Both the position numbers and the translations under genes were made by a program. Of a stretch of DNA of 33,408 nucleotides, positions 25,681-33,385 are shown in pieces. The stretch lies in assembly GCA_005881825.1 (NCBI GenBank), contig VBEO01000044.1:1-33408 (forward strand), written 5' to 3'. The stretch's first letter is position 1. The number at the start of each line of letters is the position of its first letter. Below the pieces are notes generated by a model, which saw only the letters and a list, made by a program, of their open reading frames with translations, was not told the DNA's origin and did no database searches. The stretch is from Chloroflexota bacterium (GTDB lineage: Bacteria; Chloroflexota; Dormibacteria; Dormibacterales; Dormibacteraceae).

Positions 25681-26580
25681 GTGGCGATCACAGACGTAGC
25701 CGGGGTGCGCGTCGGGCACTGGTCGGATTCCCAGGCCCGGACCGGCTGCACGGTGGTGCTCCTGCCGTCCGAGGGCGCGGTGGCGGGGGTGGACGTGCGG
25801 GGGGCGGCGCCGGGCACCCGGGAGACGGACCTGCTCCGGCCCGGGTGCACCGTGGAACGGGTACACGCGGTGCTGTTGACCGGGGGCTCCGCCTTTGGGC
25901 TGGCCGCCGCGGATGGGGTGATGCGGTGGCTGGCGGAACGCCGGATCGGGCTCGTGGTGCGGGAGGTGGTGGTCCCCATCGTGCCCGCCGCGGTGATCTT
26001 CGACCTTCGCGACGGCGCCTCGGTCGTGTTTCCCGGGCCGGACCAGGGATACGCAGCCTGCGACGACGCGGCGTCGGCGCGGGGCCTTGCCTGCGCCGGC
26101 GGGCGCGTCGGAGCCGGCAGTGGCGCGATGGTGGGGAAGCTCTACGGGCCGCCCGTGCCCGGCGGGGTGGGGACGGCCAGCATCAGGCTCCCAGACGGCA
26201 CAACGGTGGGGGCCCTGGCGGTCGTGAATGCGGTGGGTGATGTCGTCGATCGCTCCGGCCGCCTGCTGGCCGGAGGCGCCGGGGACACCTGGCGGCGCCT
26301 GCTGAGCGAGGGCCCACCGCCGCTGCCGGTCGTGGGGGCCTCGACCACGCTGGCTGTGGTGGCGACGGATGCCGCGCTCGACAAATCCTCCTGTAACCGC
26401 CTGGCGACGGTCGCACACGACGCGCTCGCGATGTCGATCCGCCCGGTCCACACACCCTTCGACGGCGACACGGTGTTCGCCCTATCGGTGGGGAAGGGTA
26501 GTTCTGACTTGATGTCCCTGTGCGCGGGGGCGGTGGAAGCCCTGAGGACCGCCATCGAGCGAGGGGTGGCGACGGCATGA
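25681..26580 (+). CDS. P1/S58 family aminopeptidase (DmpA-like)
   Basis: Self-processing N-terminal-nucleophile aminopeptidase of family S58, 299 residues. The start MAITDVAGVRVGHWSD is the family opening (VG.W). The oxyanion and glycine-rich part is LLTGGSAFGLAAADGVMRWL (67-86). Cleavage and nucleophile lie in VVGASTTLAVVATDAALDK, where Thr222 or Thr223 matches the Thr/Ser that becomes the N-terminus after autoproteolysis. The C-terminal half also has the late PFDGDTVFALS strand. It acts on N-terminal residues of short peptides, which fits the adjacent importer. The GTG at 25681 is set by a -10 box 7 nt upstream. The upstream open frame over the M20 gene is shadow. A 24-codon ATG frame overlaps its stop, but I give it no gene. 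Confidence 0.85.
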   Translation: MAITDVAGVRVGHWSDSQARTGCTVVLLPSEGAVAGVDVRGAAPGTRETDLLRPGCTVERVHAVLLTGGSAFGLAAADGVMRWLAERRIGLVVREVVVPIVPAAVIFDLRDGASVVFPGPDQGYAACDDAASARGLACAGGRVGAGSGAMVGKLYGPPVPGGVGTASIRLPDGTTVGALAVVNAVGDVVDRSGRLLAGGAGDTWRRLLSEGPPPLPVVGASTTLAVVATDAALDKSSCNRLATVAHDALAMSIRPVHTPFDGDTVFALSVGKGSSDLMSLCAGAVEALRTAIERGVATA

Positions 26581-26631
26581 GCTTCTCGCCGTCGGCGCCC
26601 GCCGACGACCGCAGCGCCGCCTTCCTTTTCC

Positions 26632-27120
26632 ATGCTCGCCCAACTGCATGAGCGACACCTGGTCGACGTCGAAGGGGTGCGCGAGATCTGGCTGGTGCGC
26701 CACGCCGACGCCTACACGGGCATTAACCGGCTGGGCGAGGGCATCCTCGATCCTCCGCTCACTCCGCTCGGCCGCGCGCAAGCCGCCCGCCTGGCGCACC
26801 GCCTGGCGCAGGTTCGGATCGATCTGATCCGGGCTTCTGACATGCGGCGTGCTGTGGAGACGGCGCAGGTCATCGCCGGCGTCACCGGACGACTTCAAGT
26901 GTCGACGGACCCGCGTTTGCGCGAGGTGCGAACGCACTGGGATGAGGGCCGCCGGGCCGAGCTCAACGCGCCCACGAATACCCGTTCCCGGAGTCGGAGC
27001 AGGAGGTCTACGAGCGCGTGTCCGCGGCTGCGGGCGAAGTGGTCGCCGGCCTGCCCGAGAACGGGCGCGGTCGTGGTCACCCACAACGCGGCGATCGGGA
27101 TACAAGTCGCTTGGGGCTGA
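26632..27120 (+). pseudogene. Histidine phosphatase family protein with two compensating frameshifts
   Basis: Phosphoglycerate mutase-like phosphatase. Residues 16-110 look normal: EIWLVRHADAYTG with Arg23 and the phospho-accepting His24, LTPLGRAQAARLAHRL, and IRASDMRRAVETAQ. From about 26972 the frame gives an Arg/Ser-rich run. In the next frame a typical continuation (EYPFPESEQEVYERVSAAAG, then VVAGLPENG) is found. The original frame is resumed near 27065 with AVVVTHNAAIGI, which carries the second catalytic His. So one base was lost and one gained about 90 nt apart, and the frame stays open. Soon after, it ends at QVAWG, whereas relatives continue some 40-60 residues. Activity is unlikely. 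The gene lies 51 nt after the S58 gene on the same strand. Confidence 0.65.
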
Positions 27121-27164
27121 TTTGTTAGTGTGAGTATCAGTAAAAGCGACTTCGAGACTATAAA

Positions 27165-28028
27165 GTGGCATTTGATCCCAACGCGCGCCTGGATCCCTCG
27201 CAGGTTGAAGACGTCCGCGGCGGCGGCATCGGCGGCCGGACGCTCGCCCTGGGCGGCGGCGGCATCGGAACGGTCCTGCTGGTGGTGGCTTACCTGCTGT
27301 TGGGCGGTAACCCCGCCAACCTGGTGCAGCCGAGCACGCAGACGGCGCCGAGCGGTGGGTCGCTCGAGCAGTGCACGACGGGAGCGGCCGCCAACCAGCG
27401 GGAGGACTGCCGGATCGTGGGCTACGTCAACAGCATTCAGTCCTATTGGGCGAGCGAGTTCGCAGCCGCCGGTCAGAAGTACCAGCCGGCCGACACCGTG
27501 ATGTTCAGCGACCAGACCTCCACGGGCTGCGGCGCCGCCACCACAGAAGTCGGGCCGTTCTACTGTCCGGTCGATCGCCACGTTTACATCGACCTCGGCT
27601 TCTTCCAGGAACTCCAAAGCAAGTTCGGTGCGCGCGGCGGCTCCTTCGCCGAGGGTTACGTGGTCGCACACGAGTACGGCCACCACGTCCAGGACCTGCA
27701 GGGCCAGCTCACATCCGGAACGAGCCAGACCGGGGCCAACGGACGCTCGGTCCGCACCGAGCTGCAGGCCGACTGCTATGCGGGCGTGTGGGCCAACCAC
27801 GCGGCCGCCACCGGCTTCCTCAAGCCGCTCAGCTCTGACGACATCGCCCAGGCCCTGGACGCGGCAGCCGCGGTCGGAGACGATCGGATCCAGAAGGAAT
27901 TCCAGGGCCGGGTGACTCCGGAAAGTTGGACCCACGGCTCATCCGCGCAGCGCCAGAGGTGGTTCACGGCGGGGTACCAGCAGGGCAGTCCCAAGGGTTG
28001 CGACACCTTCGGCGCCTCCAACCTGTAA
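27165..28028 (+). CDS. YpfJ-type neutral zinc metallopeptidase
   Basis: Putative membrane-anchored metallopeptidase of PF04228, 287 residues. A Gly-rich N-terminus ([19 protein letters not shown]) precedes one transmembrane helix (about residues 30-47). The catalytic part has Cys70, Cys82, Cys122 and Cys134 (possible disulfides), and the zincin motif HEYGHHVQ (169-176) in which His169, Glu170 and His173 are the metal and catalytic residues. Further family blocks are [18 protein letters not shown], with Glu and Asp likely as the third ligand region, and [14 protein letters not shown] at the end. The GTG at 27165 is preceded by TATAAA, but that is too close to the start to be its -10. The active site should face outside. 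The substrate is unknown. Confidence 0.9.
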   Translation: MAFDPNARLDPSQVEDVRGGGIGGRTLALGGGGIGTVLLVVAYLLLGGNPANLVQPSTQTAPSGGSLEQCTTGAAANQREDCRIVGYVNSIQSYWASEFAAAGQKYQPADTVMFSDQTSTGCGAATTEVGPFYCPVDRHVYIDLGFFQELQSKFGARGGSFAEGYVVAHEYGHHVQDLQGQLTSGTSQTGANGRSVRTELQADCYAGVWANHAAATGFLKPLSSDDIAQALDAAAAVGDDRIQKEFQGRVTPESWTHGSSAQRQRWFTAGYQQGSPKGCDTFGASNL

Positions 28029-28110
28029 CCACCGGCCACGCCAAATTCCGGAAACTTAGCCGGCGGCTAGGTTGTTCTAAGCATCCGGACCGATAGGCAC
28101 AGGAGGGGTC

Positions 28111-29187
28111 ATGAACCTGCCACCCGGCGTTCGCTCCGAGGTCGTGAGCACAGACCGTCTTCGCATGCGTTACCTCGATTCGGGACCGGAGGACGGTATC
28201 CCGGTCGTGATGATTCACGGCAACCTCTCGACCGGGCGCTTCTACGAGCACCTGATGCCGGGCGCGCCCGAGCGATACCGGGTCATCGCGCCGGACATGC
28301 GCGGGTTCGGCGATACCGAGAGAGTACCCATCGATGCCACCCGCGGCGTGCGGGACTGGACCGACGACACCTACTCGTTGGTACGTGCGCTTGGGATCAT
28401 CCGGGCGCCGCATCTCGTGGGCTGGTCGACCGGGGGCGCCGCGATCGCCAACTACGCCGAGGACCGACCCGTCGCCTCACTCACATTCATCGACCCGGTC
28501 TCGCCCTACGGCTTTGGCGGCATCCGGCTCGATGGCACGCCGTGTTTTCCGGACTACGCGGGCTCGGGCGGGGGCACCGGAAGTCCGGAGTTCGCGCAAC
28601 GGCTAAGGGATGGTGATCGCGGCAGCGATTCGCCTTTCTCGCCCAGGAACGTCATCAACAGCTCCTACTGGGCGCCGTCCCATCGCGAGCCGCCCGACCG
28701 CGAAGAGATGCTGCTCGACGAAGTTCTGAAGTCCGTGGTCGGCGACGACGGCTATCCGGGCGATGCCACGTCGTCCGAGAACTGGCCCGGCGTGGCGCCG
28801 GGCACGCGGGGCATCCTCAACGCTCTCTCCGGGAAGTACCTGAACTGGAGCGGCATCGTCGACCTCGACCCCAAACCACCGATCCTGTGGACGCACGGCT
28901 CAGCCGACATCGTGGTGGCTGATGGGTCAGCCTGGGAGATGGGAACGCTGGGCAAGATGGGCGCGGTGCCGGGGTGGCCCGGCGAGGACGCATTTCCCCC
29001 TCAGCCGATGGTCACCCAGATCCGGAACCTGCTCGAGCGCTATCGCGGCAGCGGTGGGCGGGTGCAGATGGAGATGTTCGAGGGTTCGGGCCACGGGCCC
29101 TTGTTCGACGCAGCCGAGCGCTGGAGCGAAGTCTTCTGGGGTTTCGTGGCTTCCGTAAAGAGCAGCGAGCCGGCCCGGACGGCCTAG
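28111..29187 (+). CDS. Alpha/beta hydrolase
   Basis: Soluble hydrolase of 358 residues with the alpha/beta fold. The oxyanion loop is HGNLSTG (36-42). The nucleophile elbow is GWSTGG with Ser106. The acid is probably in THGSADIVVAD, and the catalytic His is in EGSGHGPLFD. A large cap of roughly 130 residues (about 130-260) lies between strand 6 and the acid, larger than in simple epoxide or haloalkane hydrolases. AGGAGGGG is 3-10 nt upstream of the ATG, a strong Shine-Dalgarno. An 8-bp palindrome TTCCGGAA (28046-28053) lies in the upstream gap. The substrate cannot be deduced. The gene stands alone, and no gene-like sequence follows until 29374. Confidence 0.85.
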   Translation: MNLPPGVRSEVVSTDRLRMRYLDSGPEDGIPVVMIHGNLSTGRFYEHLMPGAPERYRVIAPDMRGFGDTERVPIDATRGVRDWTDDTYSLVRALGIIRAPHLVGWSTGGAAIANYAEDRPVASLTFIDPVSPYGFGGIRLDGTPCFPDYAGSGGGTGSPEFAQRLRDGDRGSDSPFSPRNVINSSYWAPSHREPPDREEMLLDEVLKSVVGDDGYPGDATSSENWPGVAPGTRGILNALSGKYLNWSGIVDLDPKPPILWTHGSADIVVADGSAWEMGTLGKMGAVPGWPGEDAFPPQPMVTQIRNLLERYRGSGGRVQMEMFEGSGHGPLFDAAERWSEVFWGFVASVKSSEPARTA

Positions 29188-29303
29188 CCGGCAATGTAAA
29201 TCTCGGCACCAGGACCGACGGCAAGCAGGTCAGCCGCGCGGCTTAGTCTCCAGGTTGCGTCGACCAACCGAGGCTGTGTCAGCCGCCAGGCCGACCGCCC
29301 TTC

Positions 29304-29315
29304 GGGTTGCAACCC
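29304..29315. repeat. 12-bp palindrome GGGTTGCAACCC
   Basis: A perfect palindrome in the gap between the hydrolase and the broken membrane gene. A related GGTTG...CAACC pair lies at about 29252-29268. It may be an operator for a dimeric regulator. Confidence 0.4.
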
Positions 29316-29373
29316 ATAGTGCCTACAAGAGGGCAACGCCGAGAACTAGCGTTTGGGCCGGGAGGTGGCACCG

Positions 29374-29594
29374 ATGGGATCGGCCGACTTCAACACGTCG
29401 TCGATGTTGCGTGCCGCCCTAGGCGCAGCTGCCATCGTCGTGGGTTCTTCAGTTCCGCGTACATCGTCCCTTTCGCTGTCGGATATCCAATCGCGGCGCG
29501 ATTGGCAACGAAGCTGTCGTGGTCACGCTCGATTCGTGTCGGCATGGCTGGCTTTGTGCCGTTCCAGGGTTTCGAGTACATCTTCATCCGCTAG
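29374..29594 (+). pseudogene. Small membrane protein, frameshifted
   Basis: Unknown small membrane protein. GGGAGG stands 8 nt before the ATG at 29374. The first 25 residues (MGSADFNTSSMLRAALGAAAIVVG) begin a hydrophobic helix. At about 29443, in GTGGGTTC, the plausible protein passes to the next frame (FFSSAYIVPFAVGYPIAARLA, then KLSWSRSIRVGMAGFVPFQGFEY), ending at TAG 29592-29594. Together that is about 73 residues with two hydrophobic segments. The first frame beyond the shift is Ser/Arg-rich and not protein-like. One base is missing at a GGG run, so a sequencing error is possible. No family is recognised. Confidence 0.4.
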
Positions 29595-29774
29595 TGGTCC
29601 GAAGTACCAGATCGCCGGGACGTTCGGCCCTGGTGCGGGCATGAGGCAGCGCTCAGAGTCGACGAGACGCGTGTAAGCCGCGACACGGCGAGGCCGCGCC
29701 GAGGCGGCGTCCGTGGCTGGCGTCGCCTGCCGCTCAGGCCGAAGGCCGAACGACTCGGCCAGGAGGAGGTCGCC

Positions 29775-30242
29775 GTGGAGATACGTCAGACGTCCACAGC
29801 CGTCACGTTCTCGAGATCGGCAGGCCGTTTCGGGATCGAGTTGATGCAGATGTGCGCCGCTATGTGCCTGGGAGGCATCGTCCTCAACCTGGCGATCTTC
29901 GAAGTGATCGCCCTCGCGGGATTCCCGAATTTCGTTCAGCAGCACCCCGAGACATCAATGCTGATCCTCGGTATCGACTGGGCTATCGCGATGGGGACGT
30001 GGATGGCGCTTCGCCACCACCCGTGGCGCCACAACCTGGAGATGTCGAGCACCTCGATCGTCGCCACCGGCCTGTTCGCGATCGCATCCTGGATGGGTTG
30101 GTTCACGCCTGAGACCACCCTCGGCTGGTTCACCCTCTTCACGCCGATGTGCGGGCCGACGTGTCTCCTAATGGCGGCCGATATGCTCTTTCGCTACAAG
30201 CACTACACGTCCCAATCGGATGCTCACGACCAAGCCCACTGA
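29775..30242 (+). CDS. Met/Cys/His-rich four-helix membrane protein
   Basis: No family is recognised with confidence. The 155-residue product has four hydrophobic helices (about residues 22-45, 62-79, 93-112, 117-138). Helix 1 contains MQMCAAMCLGG, with two Cys and three Met. A loop has ALRHHPWRHN, and helix 4 has FTPMCGPTCLLMAADMLF. Such Met/Cys spacing in membrane helices is common in copper- or heme-handling proteins, so metal handling is a reasonable guess but not shown. The C-terminus is polar (HYTSQSDAHDQAH). The GTG at 29775 has AGGAGGAGG 6 nt upstream, decisive for the start. A 13-bp hairpin follows 15 nt after the stop. It may be a single-gene unit. Confidence 0.7.
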   Translation: MEIRQTSTAVTFSRSAGRFGIELMQMCAAMCLGGIVLNLAIFEVIALAGFPNFVQQHPETSMLILGIDWAIAMGTWMALRHHPWRHNLEMSSTSIVATGLFAIASWMGWFTPETTLGWFTLFTPMCGPTCLLMAADMLFRYKHYTSQSDAHDQAH

Positions 30243-30257
30243 CCGAGGTGGGATGGG

Positions 30258-30286
30258 CGGTGGGGCAGCCCACGGCTGCCCCACCG
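30258..30286 (+). terminator. 13-bp perfect hairpin after membrane protein gene
   Basis: CGGTGGGGCAGCC-CAC-GGCTGCCCCACCG, 15 nt after the stop at 30242. The stem is perfect with a 3-nt loop. No U-tract follows, so it may be a GC-type terminator or stabiliser. Confidence 0.55.
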
Positions 30287-30339
30287 CGGCCGGCACGACC
30301 GACGGCCGTTGTGGTTGCCTCAGGAGCTGCGCGCACGTT

Positions 30340-30368
30340 GCCGCCAGGGGCTAGCGAAGCGGCTTTTT
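30340..30368 (+). terminator. Possible weak terminator with U5
   Basis: GCCGC (30340-30344) and GCGGC (30359-30363) can pair over a 14-nt loop and are followed by TTTTT (30364-30368). It could be a second terminator behind the hairpin at 30258. Confidence 0.25.
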
Positions 30369-30429
30369 GCAATCTGCGACGTCCCCACCTACAAGAAGGC
30401 TGCACCTGTAAGTCAGCTCAGGCGGGGGA

Positions 30430-31530
30430 ATGGTCATGACCTTGATTCGTGCACAGCGATGGGGGTTGAGCGGGGTCGCAGGGCTGGTTCTCGCGCTGAC
30501 CCTGGCGGCCGGCCCGGCGATGGCCGGTGCGGGCCGCTACGTCGAGACTGATCTCGCGTCGGATATCCAGGGCCGTGCGCAGAACCTCGATGCGAGCCTG
30601 GTGAATCCGTGGGGACTCGTGCGCGGGCCGTCGACGCCGTGGTGGTCGGCTGACAACGGCGTCGGACAGAGCACGCTGCTCAAGCCCGACGGAACGAGGT
30701 TCCAGGCGCCCTTCAACCCTGTAAACGTTCCGATGAGCGCGTGTACGGGGACTGGAACGCCAACCGGGATCGCATTCGACGGGACGGCCTCCTTCTCCTT
30801 CACCGGGTGCGACGGCACCTCGCATACGGCCCGCTTCATGTTCGCGACTGAGGACGGGAGCATCGTGGCCTGGGACATTCCGATGACCACCGCGGTGACG
30901 GTCGTGGCTCCCTCGACTGCGGCCGTCTACAAAGGCCTGGCGGTTGGAAGCAACGCCAGTGGCACTTTCCTTTTCGCGACCAACTTCAGAGCAGCGACGA
31001 TCGACGTCTTCGGCTCAAACTTCCAGCACGCGACGCTGGCGGGCTCCTTCTCCGATCCGGGGATCCCGACGGGCTTTGCGCCCTTTGGGATTGCCAATCT
31101 GGCTGGGCAGCTCTACGTGACCTACGCCAGGCAGGACGCCGCTCTTCACGACGACGTGGCCGGTCCGGCCAAGGGATTTGTCGACGTCTTCGACACCAAC
31201 GGCACCTTCATTCGGCGTGCCGCGACCCGGGGGCGGCTGAATTCGCCGTGGGGCGTGGCCATCGCTCCGACCAATTTCGGGCGCTTCTCGAACGAATTGC
31301 TGGTTGGCAACTTTGGAGACGGACGGATCAATGTGATCGACCCGGTAAGCGGGCAATTCATTGACCAGCTGCGCGGCCCGGACAACCGTCCCTTCACCAT
31401 CGATGGGCTCTGGGCGATCGCGTTCGGCTCCGGCAGCGCCAATTCCGGCCCGAGGAACGCGCTGTTCTTCACCGCCGGCCTCGACGAAGAGTCGCATGGA
31501 CTCTTCGGGAGGATCGACCCCACGAGCTGA
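30430..31530 (+). CDS. Secreted TIGR03118-type protein (beta-propeller-like)
   Basis: Exported protein of 366 residues matching the TIGR03118 pattern. Sec signal peptide: basic MVMTLIRAQRW, then hydrophobic GLSGVAGLVLALTLAAGPAMA, cleaved near AMAGA (about residue 33). The mature part has repeats of about 40-50 residues resembling blades. One begins LVNPWGLVRGPSTPWWSADNG, another ATRGRLNSPWGVAIAP, and there are further turns at FATEDGSIVAWD and ELLVGNFGDGRINVID. The end is ALFFTAGLDEESHGLFGRID, diagnostic of the family. The function is unknown; members are usually extracellular. Start ambiguity: ATG 30430 or ATG 30436, both behind a GGGGGA. It is convergent with the nirK operon. Confidence 0.8.
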   Translation: MVMTLIRAQRWGLSGVAGLVLALTLAAGPAMAGAGRYVETDLASDIQGRAQNLDASLVNPWGLVRGPSTPWWSADNGVGQSTLLKPDGTRFQAPFNPVNVPMSACTGTGTPTGIAFDGTASFSFTGCDGTSHTARFMFATEDGSIVAWDIPMTTAVTVVAPSTAAVYKGLAVGSNASGTFLFATNFRAATIDVFGSNFQHATLAGSFSDPGIPTGFAPFGIANLAGQLYVTYARQDAALHDDVAGPAKGFVDVFDTNGTFIRRAATRGRLNSPWGVAIAPTNFGRFSNELLVGNFGDGRINVIDPVSGQFIDQLRGPDNRPFTIDGLWAIAFGSGSANSGPRNALFFTAGLDEESHGLFGRIDPTS

Positions 31531-31553
31531 CCGCCCCCGTCATTCGGGCTCGC

Positions 31554-31587
31554 AAAGAAAAGAGGGCGGCCTCCACTCGGGACCGCC
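31554..31587 (-). terminator. Intrinsic terminator of the nirK operon
   Basis: Minus-strand RNA: GGCGGUC (31587-31581) pairs with GGCCGCC (31571-31565) over a 9-nt loop, 7 bp with one G-U, directly followed by CUCUUUUCUUU (31564-31554). It lies about 54 nt after the stop of the membrane-protein gene. Confidence 0.55.
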
Positions 31588-31640
31588 AGCTGCCCGCTGT
31601 GGTCGGCCACGATCGTGAACACGGTCTTGCTTGGCCGCGA

Positions 31641-32177
31641 CTACCGGAAGCGACTCGTCGCAGCAGGGGACACCCTTGCATCCGTCCAGCGGATGGTCTG
31701 CGCGACGATGAGCGCGATCGCGAACAGCTCCAGCAGCTTGCACCCGAGGCCGACCGCGTCGGCGGCCTCTCGCCCGGTGTCCACGAACAGCGCGTAGGCG
31801 ACCAGGTTCGCGACCAGTAGCGCCAGCGCGACCGGCTCCCACCCCTCGGCCACGGTTGTCCAAATCGCCACCAGCAGCAGCGCCAACGCGTCCAGGCCGA
31901 AGAGGACGGCCAAGAGCGCAGCGTGGCCCGCGTGCGCCGGCACCAGCCCTGCGTGCAGGGTGGCATCCAGCACGAGCAGCAGCGCCACCAGTCGGACGAC
32001 CGGTTGCACGCTGCCCAGCGCCATCAGCCAGAGGGCGGCCAGACGGCTACCGTGCTGGGCCAGGAAGGCGGCCGCAAAAAGCACCGCCGCCAGGACCGGC
32101 GGCGTCAGCAGCACCGCCACCAGGGCTGGACCGTGTTCGTCGCTGAAGAGGGCGGGCAGAGAGGCGGCAAGCGTCAT
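31641..32177 (-). CDS. Hypothetical membrane protein encoded downstream of nirK
   Basis: Unknown integral membrane protein of 178 residues with about five helices: VAVLLTPPVLAAVLFAAAFLA, then LAALWLMALGSVQPVVRLVALLLVL, ALLAVLFGLDALALLLVAIW, ALALLVANLVAYALF and LLELFAIALIVAQTI. His are few (H16, H42, H75, H80, H84) and no CXXCH or copper motif is seen. The ATG at 32177 follows the nirK stop by 10 nt, so the two are co-transcribed. It may be an assembly or electron-delivery partner, but nothing in the sequence shows this. Confidence 0.65.
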   Translation of the reverse strand: MTLAASLPALFSDEHGPALVAVLLTPPVLAAVLFAAAFLAQHGSRLAALWLMALGSVQPVVRLVALLLVLDATLHAGLVPAHAGHAALLAVLFGLDALALLLVAIWTTVAEGWEPVALALLVANLVAYALFVDTGREAADAVGLGCKLLELFAIALIVAQTIRWTDARVSPAATSRFR

Positions 32178-32187
32178 CGCTGTCGCC

Positions 32188-33372
32188 TCAGTGCGGCGTC
32201 ATCTGGGCGGACCCGTTGAAGATGCTCGGGTCCGGCGGTCCGTCGACGATGATCTGGCCGCTGGCGCCCTCCTGGACGCGCTGCAGCGCATGGTCGACGA
32301 TGACATAGGTTCCCGGCACCCGGAAGACGATCTCCGCCATCGTGGTGCCTCCGGCCGGGACGTTCACGAGCCCGACGTTGCGCTCCAGCGGGCCGCCCAC
32401 GCCACCGTCGGGGTAGACGGTGTCGAAGATGGTGCCGATCACGTGGAAGGCAGACGACTTGAAGGTCCCGACCCCGAAGTAGATCCGGACCCGCTCGCCG
32501 ACGCTGGCGTGGAGCGCGCCGGCGCCGGTCAGCGCGCCCACGCGACCGTCGAACACGTAGTAGTTCGGCTGCTCGGACAACAGCTTTGTCTCCGACAGCT
32601 CGACGTGGCCTTTGGTGCCGAACGCCGCGTTCGTGTACATCTCGCCCTGCATCACGTAGTACTCGCGGTCGACGCGGGGCAGGCCGCCGGGCGGCTCGAC
32701 CAGGATCATCCCGTACATCCCGTTGGCGACGTGCGTGGCCACTGGCGCGGTGGCGCAGTGGTACAGGTAAAGCCCCGGGTTGAGCGCTTTGAACGAGAAG
32801 GTGGAGTTCGCGCCTTTGAGCGTCTGACTTGCACCCGAACCGCCGCCGGTGCCGCTCACCGCATGCAGGTCGATCGAGTGTGTGAAGGCGGACCCGTCGG
32901 CATTGCTGAGGTGGATCACCACGGTGTCACCCTGCATGACTCGCAACATCGGGCCCGGCACCTTGCCGTTGAACGTCCAGTACTTGTAGGTGGTGCCGTT
33001 GGCGGGATCGAGCGCACCTTCGACCTCGACCGTCTGCAGGTTGTACTGAACGGTGGTGGGTACGGTGCGCGTGATTGGTGGCGGGACGTCGGTCGCCGCG
33101 CGCGCGATCTCTACTGCGGATCCGGCACTGCCGGCGGTGGTCGTGGTCGTGGTGGTGGTGCCGTGCTCGTGCGCCGCCGCTGTGGTCCCGCTGGAGGTGG
33201 ACGGTGCATTCTCGGCCTGCGCTTTGACCTGGGCGTCGACCCAGTAGAAGGCGCCGATGAGGACGGTGAGAGTCACGGTGATGATCGATGCCAGTGCCGT
33301 CCACGCCGCGACCGCCCGGTAGTTGTTACCCGGCCCCGGATTGGGACCCGCGGATGCGTAAGTGCTCGCCAT
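32188..33372 (-). CDS. nirK: Copper-containing nitrite reductase (NirK), membrane-anchored
   Basis: Reduces nitrite to nitric oxide in denitrification or nitrite detoxification, outside the membrane. The 394-residue product has two cupredoxin domains. Type 1 copper ligands are His165 (FTHSID), Cys206 (YHCAT), His214 and Met219 (THVANGMYG). Type 2 copper ligands are His170, His205 and His361 (VDHALQ), the last donated across the trimer interface. Catalytic Asp168 and His310 (SAFHVIG) are present. Instead of a cleaved signal it has one N-terminal helix (about residues 22-44). A linker follows, with a short His-containing piece (AHEHG) and eight consecutive Thr before the catalytic core at about residue 100. 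The ATG at 33372 is set by a -10 box 7 nt upstream; a GTG at 33408 at the window edge is less likely. Confidence 0.94.
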   Translation of the reverse strand: MASTYASAGPNPGPGNNYRAVAAWTALASIITVTLTVLIGAFYWVDAQVKAQAENAPSTSSGTTAAAHEHGTTTTTTTTAGSAGSAVEIARAATDVPPPITRTVPTTVQYNLQTVEVEGALDPANGTTYKYWTFNGKVPGPMLRVMQGDTVVIHLSNADGSAFTHSIDLHAVSGTGGGSGASQTLKGANSTFSFKALNPGLYLYHCATAPVATHVANGMYGMILVEPPGGLPRVDREYYVMQGEMYTNAAFGTKGHVELSETKLLSEQPNYYVFDGRVGALTGAGALHASVGERVRIYFGVGTFKSSAFHVIGTIFDTVYPDGGVGGPLERNVGLVNVPAGGTTMAEIVFRVPGTYVIVDHALQRVQEGASGQIIVDGPPDPSIFNGSAQMTPH

Positions 33373-33379
33373 ATGCAGC

Positions 33380-33385
33380 ACAGTA
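33380..33385 (-). promoter_or_regulatory. -10 box, leaderless nirK promoter
   Basis: Minus strand TACTGT (33385-33380) is followed by 7 nt and the ATG at 33372. There is no Shine-Dalgarno. The -35 would lie at the window edge. Confidence 0.45.

Noticed and set aside
26577-26651. 24-codon ORF overlapping the S58 stop by ATGA
   Set aside because: There is no homology and it overlaps the phosphatase start. The overlap alone is not enough to call a gene.
27159-27164. TATAAA as the -10 of the zinc metallopeptidase gene
   Set aside because: It abuts the GTG start, so transcription would begin inside the gene.
29444-29676. Ser/Arg-rich continuation of the frame from 29353
   Set aside because: The composition is typical of an out-of-frame read; the adjacent frame gives a membrane protein instead.
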